DNA from: Mycolicibacterium celeriflavum
GTDB taxonomy: Bacteria; Actinomycetota; Actinomycetes; Mycobacteriales; Mycobacteriaceae
Assembly (NCBI RefSeq): GCF_010731795.1
Contig: NZ_AP022591.1
Coordinates: 806,001 to 870,000, forward strand
DNA: 64,000 nucleotides
Reading direction: 5' to 3'
Below the pieces are notes generated by a model. The model had not been told where the DNA came from and did not search any database. It saw only the letters and a program-made list of their open reading frames with translations. Positions within the stretch are counted from its first letter, which is position 1; every line of letters starts with the position of its first letter. Positions 49,146 to 60,359 of the stretch are shown here, piece by piece. The position numbers and the translations under genes are program-made.

Positions 49146-49195
49146 ACAGATCGCGATATCGCGCACAATCGCGATCTGTGTGCAGCTTCCTTTTT
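49146..49195 (+). terminator. Rho-independent terminator after gnd
   Basis: A perfect 12-bp inverted repeat (ACAGATCGCGAT / ATCGCGATCTGT, arms 49146-49157 and 49168-49179) is followed by a CCTTTTT run at 49189-49195. It begins 20 bases after the gnd stop. Confidence 0.75.
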
Positions 49196-49421
49196 CATTG
49201 TGGGACGCCTCGTAGGCGTGAAAATGGGGTCGGGTCGCCTCGTCGACGCCGACGAGACTCTGGGCTTGTAGCCCGTTGTGCAGCTTGGCGCCGGGGCCCG
49301 ACCTTGCAGGGTCACGTACTGTTGCCTTGAGCACGCCGGTCAGAATTTCGGTTTCCTTGACCGAGGCCCCCGGGCGATCCACCCGATGTTCTGGGATGGG
49401 TTCGATTGGAGGGCAAGCGAA

Positions 49422-50898
49422 GTGGCAGCACGGCGCAAACGCAAGCAGAAGCCAGCGGCAGGGGTGGCGGGGCCGGTGGAGATTCCCGACGCCGAGCATG
49501 AACTGGTTATCGAACGGGTCGCGGCCATCGATGTGGCCAAGGCGACAGGCAAGGTGTGCGTGCGCCTACCCGGCAAGACGGGGCGGCGGTTCAGTCGGGT
49601 ATGGGACCTGCCCGCGCGCACCGGCGCCATTACTGAGCTGGGCGATCAGCTGACCGACCTGGGCATCGAGAAGGTCACCGTGGAGTCCACCAGCGACTAC
49701 TGGCGGATCTGGTACTACCTGCTGGAAGCGGCCGGGCTGTCGGTGCAGCTGGTCAACGCCCGCGATGTGAAGAACGTGCCGGGCCGACCCAAGACCGACA
49801 AACTCGACGCGGTCTGGCTGGCCAAGCTGACCGAAAAGGGCCTGCTGCGGCCGTCGTTCGTGCCGCCGCCCGAGATCAGGCGGCTACGCGACTACACCCG
49901 GATGCGCGAGGATCTGACCCGCGACCGCACCCGCTACTGGCAGCGGCTGGAAAAGCTGCTCGAGGACGCACTGATCAAAATTTCGTCGGTGGCCTCCACG
50001 ATGATCACGCTGTCGACGCGGGACATGGTCGAGGCCCTCATCGCCGGCGAGCACGACCCGTATCGACTGGCCGAGCTGGCCCGCGGAAAGATGAGGTCCA
50101 AACGGTCAGAGCTGATCACTGCGCTCGACGGGCGTTTCGATGAACATCACGCCGAGTTGGCACGCATGCTGCTGAGCCAGATCGACGCACTGGACACCCA
50201 GATCCACACCCTCACCATGCGCATCGAGGAACTCATCAACGAGCTACCCGAAGGCACTCACGCCATCGAGCACACCGGCAGCGACGAGGGGCCCGGCGCC
50301 CGCGCGGGTGCCGATAGCGATGCCGATCCCGGCTCTGCCAGCGGCGGCGGCACCAACCCGATCCGGGTCGATCCCACCATCGAGGCCGACTCCGCGATCC
50401 AGGCCGAACGCGCCCTGCGCACCGTCGATCGCCTTGACGAGATCCCGGGTATCAGCGTCGCCAACGCGCAAGACATCCTGGCCGAGATCGGCACCGACAT
50501 GAGCCGGTTCCCAACACCAGAGCACCTGGTGTCGTGGGCCAAGCTGTGCCCGCGCACCATCCAGTCCGGCCGGTGACCCGCGCCAGCAAGACCGGCAAGG
50601 GCAACCCGTATCTGAAGGGTGCGCTCGGGGAGCCGCCGCGGCGGCCAAGACCGATACCTTCCTCGGCGAACGCTACCGGCGCCTCGCCAAACGCCGCGGC
50701 AAGCTCAAAGCCCTGGTCGCGGTCGCCCGCTCCATCCTGGTCGTCATCTGGCACCTACTCGCCAACCCGCTCGCCCGCTTCCGCGATCTCGGCCCTGACT
50801 ATCACACCAACCGCATCGCCATCGAACGCAAGCTCCGCAACCACATCGCCCAACTCACCGCCATGGGCTACCAGGTCACTCTCGAACCCGCCGCCTAA
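49422..50898 (+). pseudogene. IS110-family transposase with two frameshifts
   Basis: The first part is an intact N-terminal DEDD transposase domain from GTG 49422 (GGAGGG upstream): Asp in [10 protein letters not shown], Glu in [10 protein letters not shown], and Asp pair in [15 protein letters not shown] long helical part follows, then the C-terminal Tnp_20-type domain ending [23 protein letters not shown]. The frame breaks at about 50570 (one base lost in a GGCCGG stretch near CPRTIQSG) and again at about 50635 (in an Ala-coding GCC run). Continuous homology resumes as ASKTGKGNPYLKGALGE, then KTDTFLGERYRRLAKRRGKLK, ending near LEPAA. It lies between gnd and guaB1. Confidence 0.85.
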
Positions 50899-51013
50899 CC
50901 ACCAACTACAAGTCCCGCAACGACACCCGGCTCCGCAAGCTCCGCCGGGTCGCTGTCGCCTGCCCACTCACCTTAGGTATTTTCCGGTCAGTCTCGGCGA
51001 CAACTAGACTTGA

Positions 51014-52456
<1,443 letters not shown>

Positions 52457-52519
52457 TTTCTGCCCCAGCGCGCAACCGCTACCATGGGTTTTCCCAGTCC
52501 TCGACTCGAAAGGGATCTC

Positions 52520-52657
52520 GTGCCGCAGGCACCTGCCGATGCCTCGGATTCCGGGCGGGCCTTCCCCGCCGAACGGCCCGACGAACCCTCCGACGCCGAG
52601 CCATCCTCTAGTCGGCCGGGCACGAGGCCCGGCATCCCAGCGGCGAGTAACCGATGA
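52520..52657 (+). CDS. Small ORF coupled to CNNM gene (45 aa)
   Basis: A GTG start with AAAGGGA about 5 bases upstream opens a 45-codon frame rich in Pro, Ala, Ser and Glu ([12 protein letters not shown]...[12 protein letters not shown]). Its TGA overlaps the ATG of the HlyC/CNNM gene. It could be a translated leader that couples translation, or merely an open frame; no homologue is known to me. Confidence 0.35.
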   Translation: MPQAPADASDSGRAFPAERPDEPSDAEPSSSRPGTRPGIPAASNR

Positions 52658-54042
52658 GCGTCGCGACGTCGCTGCTGTCGCTGCTGGCGTTCGCCCTGCT
52701 GACCGCGGGCACCGCAGTCTTCGTCGCCGCGGAGTTCTCGCTGACCGCGCTCGAGCGCAGCACCGTCGAAGCCAACGCGCGCAGCGGGCACCGCCGCGAC
52801 CAGATGGTCCGGCGGGCACACCGCACGTTGTCGTTTCAGCTGTCCGGAGCCCAGGTCGGCATCTCGATCACGACGCTCGCGACCGGCTTCTTGGCCGAAC
52901 CGGTGGTGGCACGGCTGATCCGCCCCGGCCTGGACGCCGTCGGGGTGCCGGAACGGTTCGCCGGGGGGTTGGCCCTCGTGCTGGCCATCGTGATCGCCAC
53001 GTCTCTGTCGATGGTCTTCGGTGAGCTGGTCCCGAAAAACCTCGCGGTCGCGCGGCCGGTGCCGGTGGCGCGGTGGTCGGCCGCGCCACAATTGCTGTTC
53101 TCGGCGCTGTTCACACCGCTGATCCGGCTGACCAACGGAACCGCCAACATGATCCTGCGCCGGCTGGGCATCGAACCGGCCGAGGAGTTGCGGTCGGCGC
53201 GCTCCCCACAGGAACTGGTGTCGCTGGTGCGCAGCTCTGCGCGCAGCGGCGCGCTGGACCCCGTCACCGCCGTGCTGGTGGACCGCTCGCTGCGGTTCGG
53301 CGACCGCTCCGCTGAGGAACTCATGACACCGCGCCAGAAGATCGAGGCCCTCGACGCCGACGACACGGTCGCCGATCTGGTGACCGCCGCGATCAGGACG
53401 GGATACTCGCGCTTCCCGATCATCCGGGGCGACCTCGACGAGACGATCGGAATCGCACACGTCAAGCAGGTGTTCGAGGTGCCGACCGGCAAACGTGACA
53501 CCACCCGGCTGGCCACGCTGGCGCTTCCGGTCGCAAAGGTCCCCTCGACGCTGGACGGTGACGCGGTGATGACGCAGATCCGCGCCAACGGGCTGCAGAC
53601 CGCGCTCGTGGTCGACGAATACGGTGGCACCGCGGGCATGGTGACCGTCGAGGACCTCATCGAAGAGATCGTCGGCGACGTCCGCGACGAACACGACGAC
53701 GAAGCGCCGGATGTGGTGCCCGCGGGCCGCGGCTGGCAGATATCGGGCCTGCTGCGCATCGACGAGGTCGCCGGCGCGACCCCGTTCCGCGCTCCCGAGG
53801 GCGACTACGAGACGATCGGCGGCCTGGTGCTCGAGAAGCTGGGCCACATCCCAGAGGAAGGCGAGTCGGTCGAACTCGACGCGTTCGACCCCGACGGCCC
53901 GCTGGAGGATCCGAACCGCTGGCTGGCCACCGTGGTGCGGATGGACGGGCGCCGCATCGACCTGCTGGAGCTGACCGAACTGGGTCGGCGCGGCGAGGCA
54001 CCAGGCACCGGGCCGGGCGATGGGAGCCGCGCCGATGGGTGA
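52654..54042 (+). CDS. CNNM/HlyC-CorC family membrane protein (Rv1842c-like)
   Basis: This 462-residue protein has an N-terminal DUF21/CNNM membrane domain of four helices ([51 protein letters not shown]). A paired CBS domain follows at about 220-340 ([55 protein letters not shown]). The C-terminal CorC_HlyC domain spans about 350-440. CNNM proteins move or sense magnesium or cobalt. It overlaps the next CNNM gene by 8 bp. Confidence 0.88.
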   Translation: MSVATSLLSLLAFALLTAGTAVFVAAEFSLTALERSTVEANARSGHRRDQMVRRAHRTLSFQLSGAQVGISITTLATGFLAEPVVARLIRPGLDAVGVPERFAGGLALVLAIVIATSLSMVFGELVPKNLAVARPVPVARWSAAPQLLFSALFTPLIRLTNGTANMILRRLGIEPAEELRSARSPQELVSLVRSSARSGALDPVTAVLVDRSLRFGDRSAEELMTPRQKIEALDADDTVADLVTAAIRTGYSRFPIIRGDLDETIGIAHVKQVFEVPTGKRDTTRLATLALPVAKVPSTLDGDAVMTQIRANGLQTALVVDEYGGTAGMVTVEDLIEEIVGDVRDEHDDEAPDVVPAGRGWQISGLLRIDEVAGATPFRAPEGDYETIGGLVLEKLGHIPEEGESVELDAFDPDGPLEDPNRWLATVVRMDGRRIDLLELTELGRRGEAPGTGPGDGSRADG

Positions 54043-55087
54043 CTTCCTCGGAGTGCTGCTGACGGTGCTGCTGCTGGCCGTCAACGCGTTCTTCGTCGCC
54101 TCGGAGTTCGCGTTGATCTCCGCACGCCGCGATCGGCTCGAGGCACTGGCCGAACAGGGCAAGAAGAGCGCGGTCACCGTGATCCGTGCGGGCGAACACC
54201 TGTCGCTGATGCTCGCCGGCGCACAGCTGGGCATCACGATCTGTTCCATCCTGCTCGGCCGGGTCGGCGAGCCCGCCGTCGCACATCTGCTGGAAAAGCC
54301 GTTCGACGCCGTCGGTGTCTCCGACGCGGTGCTGCACACCGTGTCGTTCGTCGTCGCGCTGGTCATCGTGGTCGTGCTGCACGTGCTGCTCGGCGAGATG
54401 GTGCCGAAGAACATCGCGATCGCCGGGCCGGAGTCGGCGGCGATGTTGCTGATCCCGGCTTATCTGGTGTGGATCCGGGTGGCCCGACCGCTGATCGCGT
54501 TCTACAACTGGTGCGCCAACGCCACGCTGCGCGCATTCCGTGTCGAGCCGAAGGACGAACTCGACGTCACGGTCTCGACGGTCGAGCTGTCCGAGATGAT
54601 CGCTGAGTCGCTGTCCGAGGGCCTGCTCGACCCCGAGGAGCACGGCAGGCTCACCCGCGCCCTGCAGATCCGCGACCGTGCGGTCAAGGACGTGGCCTTC
54701 CCGTTGCGCGACATCAGGACGGTGTCCGTGGCGCGCGAGGGCGCCGGGCCGACGGTCGGCGCGGTCGAGCAGGCGCTGGCGGAAACCGGCTACTCGCGTT
54801 TCCCGATCACCGACGCGTCCGGCACCTACCTCGGTTACTTGCACATCAAGGATGTGCTGGCATTCGTCAACGACCCTGACGCGGTGCTGGACCTCTCGAT
54901 GGTGCGCCCGCTGCCGCTGGTGCCGGCGTCGCTGCCGTTGCCCGACGCGTTGTCGCGGCTGCGGCGCAGCAACAGTCACCTGGCGCTGGTCACCGCCCCC
55001 GACGGCGGCGTGGAGGCGATGGTCGCGCTCGAAGACCTGGTCGAGGATCTGGTGGGCACCGTGCGAGACGGGACGCACCGTGTCTGA
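54035..55087 (+). CDS. CNNM/HlyC family membrane protein (Rv1841c-like)
   Basis: This 350-residue partner of the previous protein has the CNNM membrane domain ([48 protein letters not shown]) and a CBS pair ([24 protein letters not shown]). It lacks the C-terminal CorC_HlyC domain, so it is shorter. The tandem, overlapping arrangement suggests that the two subunits work as a heteromer, probably in divalent-cation transport. The ATG at 54035 is preferred over one five codons upstream. Confidence 0.87.
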   Translation: MGDFLGVLLTVLLLAVNAFFVASEFALISARRDRLEALAEQGKKSAVTVIRAGEHLSLMLAGAQLGITICSILLGRVGEPAVAHLLEKPFDAVGVSDAVLHTVSFVVALVIVVVLHVLLGEMVPKNIAIAGPESAAMLLIPAYLVWIRVARPLIAFYNWCANATLRAFRVEPKDELDVTVSTVELSEMIAESLSEGLLDPEEHGRLTRALQIRDRAVKDVAFPLRDIRTVSVAREGAGPTVGAVEQALAETGYSRFPITDASGTYLGYLHIKDVLAFVNDPDAVLDLSMVRPLPLVPASLPLPDALSRLRRSNSHLALVTAPDGGVEAMVALEDLVEDLVGTVRDGTHRV

Positions 55088-55949
55088 CGTCGCTCTGGTG
55101 TTGTGCGAAACCGAGTGGACGGACCGCGAGCGCAGTCACCGTCGGCGCGTCGACGACTTCCTGCACACCCACCGATCCGGCGAGGCGCATCCGGTCTGGG
55201 ACTTTCTGTTCACCTACTACAGCCTGCGGCCGGGGCGGTTGCGGACGTGGCATCCCGGGTTCGGGATCGCGCTGGCCGGTGCGGCCGCGCAGCGATACCT
55301 GCGCCGCACCGGATACCGGCCGGAGGGCGGCGCGGTGACGGTGTCCCGCGACTACCTGCTGGCCCGGCTGGACACCGTCCGGTTCATCGGCCGTCTACTG
55401 CGCGCGACGGCGGCGCGTCCTGTGCGGCTGAACTGCTTCGGGCTGCACGAGTGGGCGATGGTGTACCGCGCGCCGACGGTGCGCCACGACCGGGTGCCGC
55501 TGCGGCTCGGCGCCGCGGGCACCGACGCGGTGGTCGAATCAATGCCATTGCGGTGCACCCATTTTGACGCGTTCCGGTTCTTCACCGCGCCCGCGGCCCG
55601 GCGCAACACCGAGCAACTCACCCGGCAGGGGCAGACCGCCAGCGAACAGCCGGGCTGCCTACACGCGGCGATGGATCTCTACAAATGGGCGATCAAGCTG
55701 GGGCCACTGGTGCCGTCGGAGTTCGTGATGGACTGTCTGGACCTGGCGGCAGATGCCCGCGCACTCGACATGCGGGCCAGCCCCTATGATCTCCGCGACT
55801 ACGGATTCGAGCCGATCGCGATCGAGACACCGGCGGGTCGAGCCGAATACGTCCGGGTCCAGCAGACGGTTGCTGAGCGGGCCGCGCCGCTGCGGGCCGC
55901 CCTTGCCGATCGGTGTGACCGGCTACTGACGACCGCGGCTGGCGGATAG
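55080..55949 (+). CDS. Conserved protein annotated as 3-methyladenine DNA glycosylase in mycobacteria
   Basis: This 289-residue soluble protein has VWDFLFTYYSLRPGRLRTWHPGFG, NCFGLHEWAMVYR, HFDAFRFFTAPAARRNT and HAAMDLYKWAIKLGPLVPSEFVMDCLDLA. Homologues in mycobacteria carry a 3-methyladenine glycosylase label, but I see no helix-hairpin-helix or known glycosylase motif, so that label may be wrong. The GTG start overlaps the CNNM gene end by 8 bp, suggesting cotranscription. Confidence 0.65.
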   Translation: MSDVALVLCETEWTDRERSHRRRVDDFLHTHRSGEAHPVWDFLFTYYSLRPGRLRTWHPGFGIALAGAAAQRYLRRTGYRPEGGAVTVSRDYLLARLDTVRFIGRLLRATAARPVRLNCFGLHEWAMVYRAPTVRHDRVPLRLGAAGTDAVVESMPLRCTHFDAFRFFTAPAARRNTEQLTRQGQTASEQPGCLHAAMDLYKWAIKLGPLVPSEFVMDCLDLAADARALDMRASPYDLRDYGFEPIAIETPAGRAEYVRVQQTVAERAAPLRAALADRCDRLLTTAAGG

Positions 55950-55997
55950 CGCCAGGTACCGGTGGGTAAGCTGGTTCGACAGCTTTAGGGAGGAATG

Positions 55998-58211
55998 ATG
56001 ACCGATCGCGTGACGGTTGGGAACCTGCGCGTGGCCCAGGTGTTGTACGACTTCGTCAACAACGAGGCGCTGCCCGGCACCGGTATCGACCCCGACACGT
56101 TCTGGTCCGGGGTGGACAAGGTCGTCGCCGACCTGACGCCGAAGAACGACGAGCTGCTCGCCCGGCGCGACGAGCTGCAGGCCCGCATCGACAAGTGGCA
56201 CCGGCAGCGGGTGATCGAGCCGCTGGACCCCGAGGCGTACAAGGCGTTCCTCACCGAGATCGGGTACCTGCTGCCCGAGCCCGACGACTTCACCATCACC
56301 ACCGCGGGCGTCGACGACGAGATCACCACGACCGCCGGTCCCCAGCTCGTGGTGCCGATCCTCAACGCCCGCTTCGCGCTGAACGCCGCGAATGCCCGGT
56401 GGGGCTCGCTCTACGACGCGCTCTACGGCACCGACGTGATCTCCGAGGAGGACGGCGCCGAGAAGGGCGGCAGCTATAACCAAGTTCGCGGCGACAAGGT
56501 CATCGCCTATGCGCGCCGCTTCCTCGACGGTGCGGCGCCGCTGGCGTCGGGCTCCTGGAGTGATGCCACCGGCCTCAAGATCGACGACGGCCAGCTGCTC
56601 GTCGAGCTGGGCGACGAAGAGTCGGTCGGCCTCACGACCCCCGAGCAGTTCGCCGGCTACACCGGCGAACTGGGCTCCCCGCAGTGGTCGGTCCTGTTGC
56701 GCAACAACGGTTTGCACATCGAGGTTCTCGTCGACCCGCAGTCGCCCGTCGGTTCCACCGACGCCGCAGGCATCAAGGACGTGGTGCTGGAGTCGGCGGT
56801 CACCACGATCATGGACTTCGAGGACTCGGTGGCCGCCGTCGACGCCGACGACAAAGTGCTCGGCTACCGCAACTGGCTCGGCCTCAACCGCGGCGACCTC
56901 ACCGAAGAGGTGAGCAAAGGTGGTGAGACGTTCACCCGAAAGCTCAACGAGGACCGCACCTACACCACCCCGGATGGCGGCGAGTTGACGCTGCCCGGTC
57001 GAAGCCTGCTGTTCGTGCGCAACGTCGGTCACCTGATGACCAACGACGCGATCGTCATGACGGCGAACGGTGCCGACGGGGCGGAATACCGAGAGGTGTT
57101 CGAAGGCATCCAGGACGCGCTGTTCACCAGCTTGATCGCGATGCACGGATTGAAAGCCGGCGACGACAACGGGCCGCTGGTCAACAGCCGGACCGGCTCG
57201 GTGTACATCGTCAAGCCGAAGATGCACGGCCCGGATGAGGTGGCCTACACCGTCGAGCTGTTCAGCCGCGTCGAGGACGTGCTCGGGTTGCCGGCCAACA
57301 CCCTCAAGATCGGCATCATGGACGAGGAGCGGCGCACCACGGTCAACCTGAAGGCCTGCATCAAGGCGGCCGCAGACCGGGTGGTCTTCATCAACACCGG
57401 TTTCCTCGACCGCACCGGCGACGAGATCCACACCTCGATGGAGGCGGGTCCGATGATCCGCAAGGGCGCGATGAAGAGCACCCAGTGGATCCAGGCCTAC
57501 GAGGATCAGAACGTCGACCTCGGGCTCGCGACCGGCTTCTCCGGCAAGGCCCAGATCGGCAAGGGCATGTGGGCGATGACGGACCTGATGGCCGACATGG
57601 TCGAACAGAAGATCGGCCAGCCCAAGGCCGGGGCCACCACCGCGTGGGTCCCCTCGCCGACCGCAGCCACCCTGCACGCCATGCATTACCACGAGGTCGA
57701 CGTCTACGCGGTGCACAAGGAACTCGAGGGTAAGAAGCGCACCAGCATCGACCAGCTGTTGGCCGTGCCGCTGGCCAAGGAGCTGGCCTGGGCGCCGGAG
57801 GAGATCCGCGAGGAGGTCGACAACAACTGCCAGTCGATCCTCGGCTACGTGGTGCGCTGGATCGACGCCGGCGTCGGCTGCTCGAAGGTGCCTGACATCC
57901 ACAACGTTGCACTGATGGAAGACCGTGCCACACTTCGGATTTCGAGCCAGTTACTGGCGAACTGGCTGCGCCACGGCGTGATCACGCCCGACGACGTGGT
58001 GGCCAGCCTCAAGCGGATGGCCGCCGTCGTCGACAAACAGAACGAGCAGGACCCCGAATTCAAGCCGATGGCAACGGATCCGGACCACAGCATCGCGTTC
58101 CAGGCCGCGCAGGAGCTGATCCTGTCCGGCGCCGAGCAGCCGAATGGCTACACCGAACCGATCCTGCACCGCCGGCGGCGCGAATATAAGGCCGCAAACG
58201 ACGGTGCATGA
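55998..58211 (+). CDS. glcB: Malate synthase G
   Basis: This 737-residue enzyme condenses glyoxylate with acetyl-CoA to malate in the glyoxylate shunt. Key residues are visible: Arg in [10 protein letters not shown], Mg ligands Glu in [11 protein letters not shown] and Asp in [10 protein letters not shown], and the catalytic Asp in [13 protein letters not shown]. The closing helices include [15 protein letters not shown] and end [14 protein letters not shown]. It closely matches M. tuberculosis GlcB (Rv1837c). The ATG at 55998 is 4 bases after a GGGAGG; an ATG one codon earlier is equivalent. Confidence 0.96.
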   Translation: MTDRVTVGNLRVAQVLYDFVNNEALPGTGIDPDTFWSGVDKVVADLTPKNDELLARRDELQARIDKWHRQRVIEPLDPEAYKAFLTEIGYLLPEPDDFTITTAGVDDEITTTAGPQLVVPILNARFALNAANARWGSLYDALYGTDVISEEDGAEKGGSYNQVRGDKVIAYARRFLDGAAPLASGSWSDATGLKIDDGQLLVELGDEESVGLTTPEQFAGYTGELGSPQWSVLLRNNGLHIEVLVDPQSPVGSTDAAGIKDVVLESAVTTIMDFEDSVAAVDADDKVLGYRNWLGLNRGDLTEEVSKGGETFTRKLNEDRTYTTPDGGELTLPGRSLLFVRNVGHLMTNDAIVMTANGADGAEYREVFEGIQDALFTSLIAMHGLKAGDDNGPLVNSRTGSVYIVKPKMHGPDEVAYTVELFSRVEDVLGLPANTLKIGIMDEERRTTVNLKACIKAAADRVVFINTGFLDRTGDEIHTSMEAGPMIRKGAMKSTQWIQAYEDQNVDLGLATGFSGKAQIGKGMWAMTDLMADMVEQKIGQPKAGATTAWVPSPTAATLHAMHYHEVDVYAVHKELEGKKRTSIDQLLAVPLAKELAWAPEEIREEVDNNCQSILGYVVRWIDAGVGCSKVPDIHNVALMEDRATLRISSQLLANWLRHGVITPDDVVASLKRMAAVVDKQNEQDPEFKPMATDPDHSIAFQAAQELILSGAEQPNGYTEPILHRRRREYKAANDGA

Positions 58212-58247
58212 TCCGGTGACCGGTCGACGTCGCGGGTAAGGGCGGAA

Positions 58248-60305
58248 GTGGGCAGGCACAGCAAACCGGATCCCGAAGATTCGGCAGGTGAGGAACGGTA
58301 CGACGAGTCCCGGACCGAGCGATTCGACCGGTTCGGCGGGACCGATCCCGAGCGCGGTGCGGGCTTCTCCGGCGGCTCCGGCTATCCCGACGATCGTCCC
58401 GAGCCGCAGGACGTCCCGCTCGGTTACGGCCGCCCGGATGACTACGAGGACCACTCGGACTACGACGACGACGGATCCGAGTACCCCGAGTCGCAGAGCG
58501 GCTCGGCTCCCCCGCCGGGCGTTCCCCCCAGGGCGGGCCCGCAGCACAGCGGCGAATGGGAGGGCGGTGACTGGACCGGCAGCCATCGCGCGGTGACCGC
58601 CGGCAGGCGCGGCGTCAGCGTCGGCGTCATCGCCGCGCTCGTCGCGGTCGTCGTCGCCGTCGGCGCGGTCATTTTGTGGCGGTTCTTCGGGGACGCGCTG
58701 TCCGACCGCAGCGACCAGGCCGCGGCGCGCTGCGTGGACGGCGAGTTGGCCGTCGCGGTGGTCGCCGACCCGGCCATCGCCGCGCACATCCAGACACTGG
58801 CCGGCCGCTACAACGAAACCGCGGCCCCGGTCGCCGACCGGTGCGTGAAGATCGGCGTCAAACCGGCCGAATCCGACCAGGTGGTCAACGGGTTCATCGG
58901 TCCCTGGCCTGCCGAGCTCGGCGAAAGGCCGGCCCTGTGGATCCCCGGAAGCTCGGTGTCCGCCGCCCGGCTCGAGGCGTCCGCGGGTGCACAGACGATC
59001 GTCGACAGCCGGTCCCTGGTCACCTCGCCGGTTCTGCTGGCTGTCCGGCCGGAACTGAAGGGCGCTCTGGGGGAACAGAACTGGTCGACATTGCCGCGGT
59101 TGCAGACCAACCCGGCGTCGTTGGAGGAGCTGAACCTCCCAGGCTGGGGTTCCCTTCGCTTGTCGCTGCCGCTGGGCGGCGACAGCGATGCGTCGTATCT
59201 GGCCGCGGAGGCGGTCGCCGCGGCCTCGGCGCCGGCCGGAGCGCCGGCGAGCCAGGGCACGCGCGCAGTGAACACACTGGTGGCGAATCAGCCGAAGCTG
59301 GCGGACAAAAAGACCTCGACCGCGATGGATGCGCTGCTCAACGCGGCTGATCCGGCCACCGCGCCGGTGCACGCCGTCGTCACCACCGAACAGCAGCTGT
59401 ACCAGCGCAGCGCCGGATTGCCGGAGGCGGGCAAGACGGTTGCCTCATGGCTGCCGCCCGGCCCACCGGCCGTCGCCGATTTTCCGACGGTGCTGCTGGA
59501 GGGCGACTGGCTGTCGCAGGAACAGAAGAGTGCGGCCAGCGAATTCGCCCGGTTCATGCGCAAACCCGAGCAGCTCGCCGAACTCTCCAAAGCCGGTTTC
59601 CGCGCCGAGGGTGCCACGCCGCCGGACAGCGACGTCGTCGACTTCGCTCCGCTGCCGGCTCCGTTGTCGGTCGGCGACAACGAGATGCGGGCGACGTTGG
59701 CCAACGCGCTGACGGCGCCGGCGGCGAACCCGGCCGTGACGATCATGCTCGACCAGTCGATGCCCACCGACGAGGGCGGCCAGTCCCGGCTCGAGAACGT
59801 TGTCGCCGCGCTGAACGCCCGGCTGCGCGCGCTGCCGGCGTCGGCGGCAGTGGGTCTGTGGACCTTCGACGGCACCGAGGGCCGCTCCGAGGTGAGCACC
59901 GGGCCGCTGTCCGAACAGGTCGACGGCGCCCCCCGTTCGGGGGCCCTGACGTCGGCGCTGGACGAGCAGTCCGCATCGGGCGGCGGGGCGGTGTCGTTCA
60001 CCACGCTGCGTCTGGTCTACACCGAGGCGATGGCGAATTACCGCCAGGGGCAAGAGAACTCGATCCTGGTGATCACGACGGGTCCGCATACCGACCAGAG
60101 CCTGAACGGCGAAGGTCTGCAGGCCTACATCCGCGGCGCATTCGACCGGGCACGGCCGGTAGCGGTCAACGTGATCGACTTCGACTCCGACTCCGATCGC
60201 GAAACCTGGCAGGCCGTCGCCGAAGCCAGCGGCGGCAGCTACCAGAACCTGACGAGCTCCGCGGGTCCCGAACTCACCGAGGCGGTCGCCAGGTTTCTTG
60301 GCTAG
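58248..60305 (+). CDS. Membrane-anchored protein with solute-binding and VWA-like domains (Rv1836c-like)
   Basis: This 685-residue protein has a long acidic disordered N-terminus (residues 1-120, rich in Asp, Glu, Gly, Pro and Tyr). One transmembrane helix follows at about 124-145 (SVGVIAALVAVVVAVGAVILW), then an extracellular periplasmic-binding-like region (about 160-475) and a VWA-like region (about 495-685). In place of the metal-ion site DxSxS the sequence is LDQSMPTDE, so the second Ser is missing and metal binding may be lost. The function is unknown. It starts 36 bases after glcB on the same strand. Confidence 0.78.
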   Translation: MGRHSKPDPEDSAGEERYDESRTERFDRFGGTDPERGAGFSGGSGYPDDRPEPQDVPLGYGRPDDYEDHSDYDDDGSEYPESQSGSAPPPGVPPRAGPQHSGEWEGGDWTGSHRAVTAGRRGVSVGVIAALVAVVVAVGAVILWRFFGDALSDRSDQAAARCVDGELAVAVVADPAIAAHIQTLAGRYNETAAPVADRCVKIGVKPAESDQVVNGFIGPWPAELGERPALWIPGSSVSAARLEASAGAQTIVDSRSLVTSPVLLAVRPELKGALGEQNWSTLPRLQTNPASLEELNLPGWGSLRLSLPLGGDSDASYLAAEAVAAASAPAGAPASQGTRAVNTLVANQPKLADKKTSTAMDALLNAADPATAPVHAVVTTEQQLYQRSAGLPEAGKTVASWLPPGPPAVADFPTVLLEGDWLSQEQKSAASEFARFMRKPEQLAELSKAGFRAEGATPPDSDVVDFAPLPAPLSVGDNEMRATLANALTAPAANPAVTIMLDQSMPTDEGGQSRLENVVAALNARLRALPASAAVGLWTFDGTEGRSEVSTGPLSEQVDGAPRSGALTSALDEQSASGGGAVSFTTLRLVYTEAMANYRQGQENSILVITTGPHTDQSLNGEGLQAYIRGAFDRARPVAVNVIDFDSDSDRETWQAVAEASGGSYQNLTSSAGPELTEAVARFLG

Positions 60306-60359
60306 TTCGGGCGCCGAACGTGGGTTAGCCGCACGCTTTTCGGCGGCGGGAGCGTGGAA

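Noticed and set aside
46457..49315. Antisense open frame of over 900 codons spanning the blaI 3' end, M56 and gnd
   Set aside because: It crosses three well supported plus-strand genes and shows no domain; it arises from GC-rich codon structure.
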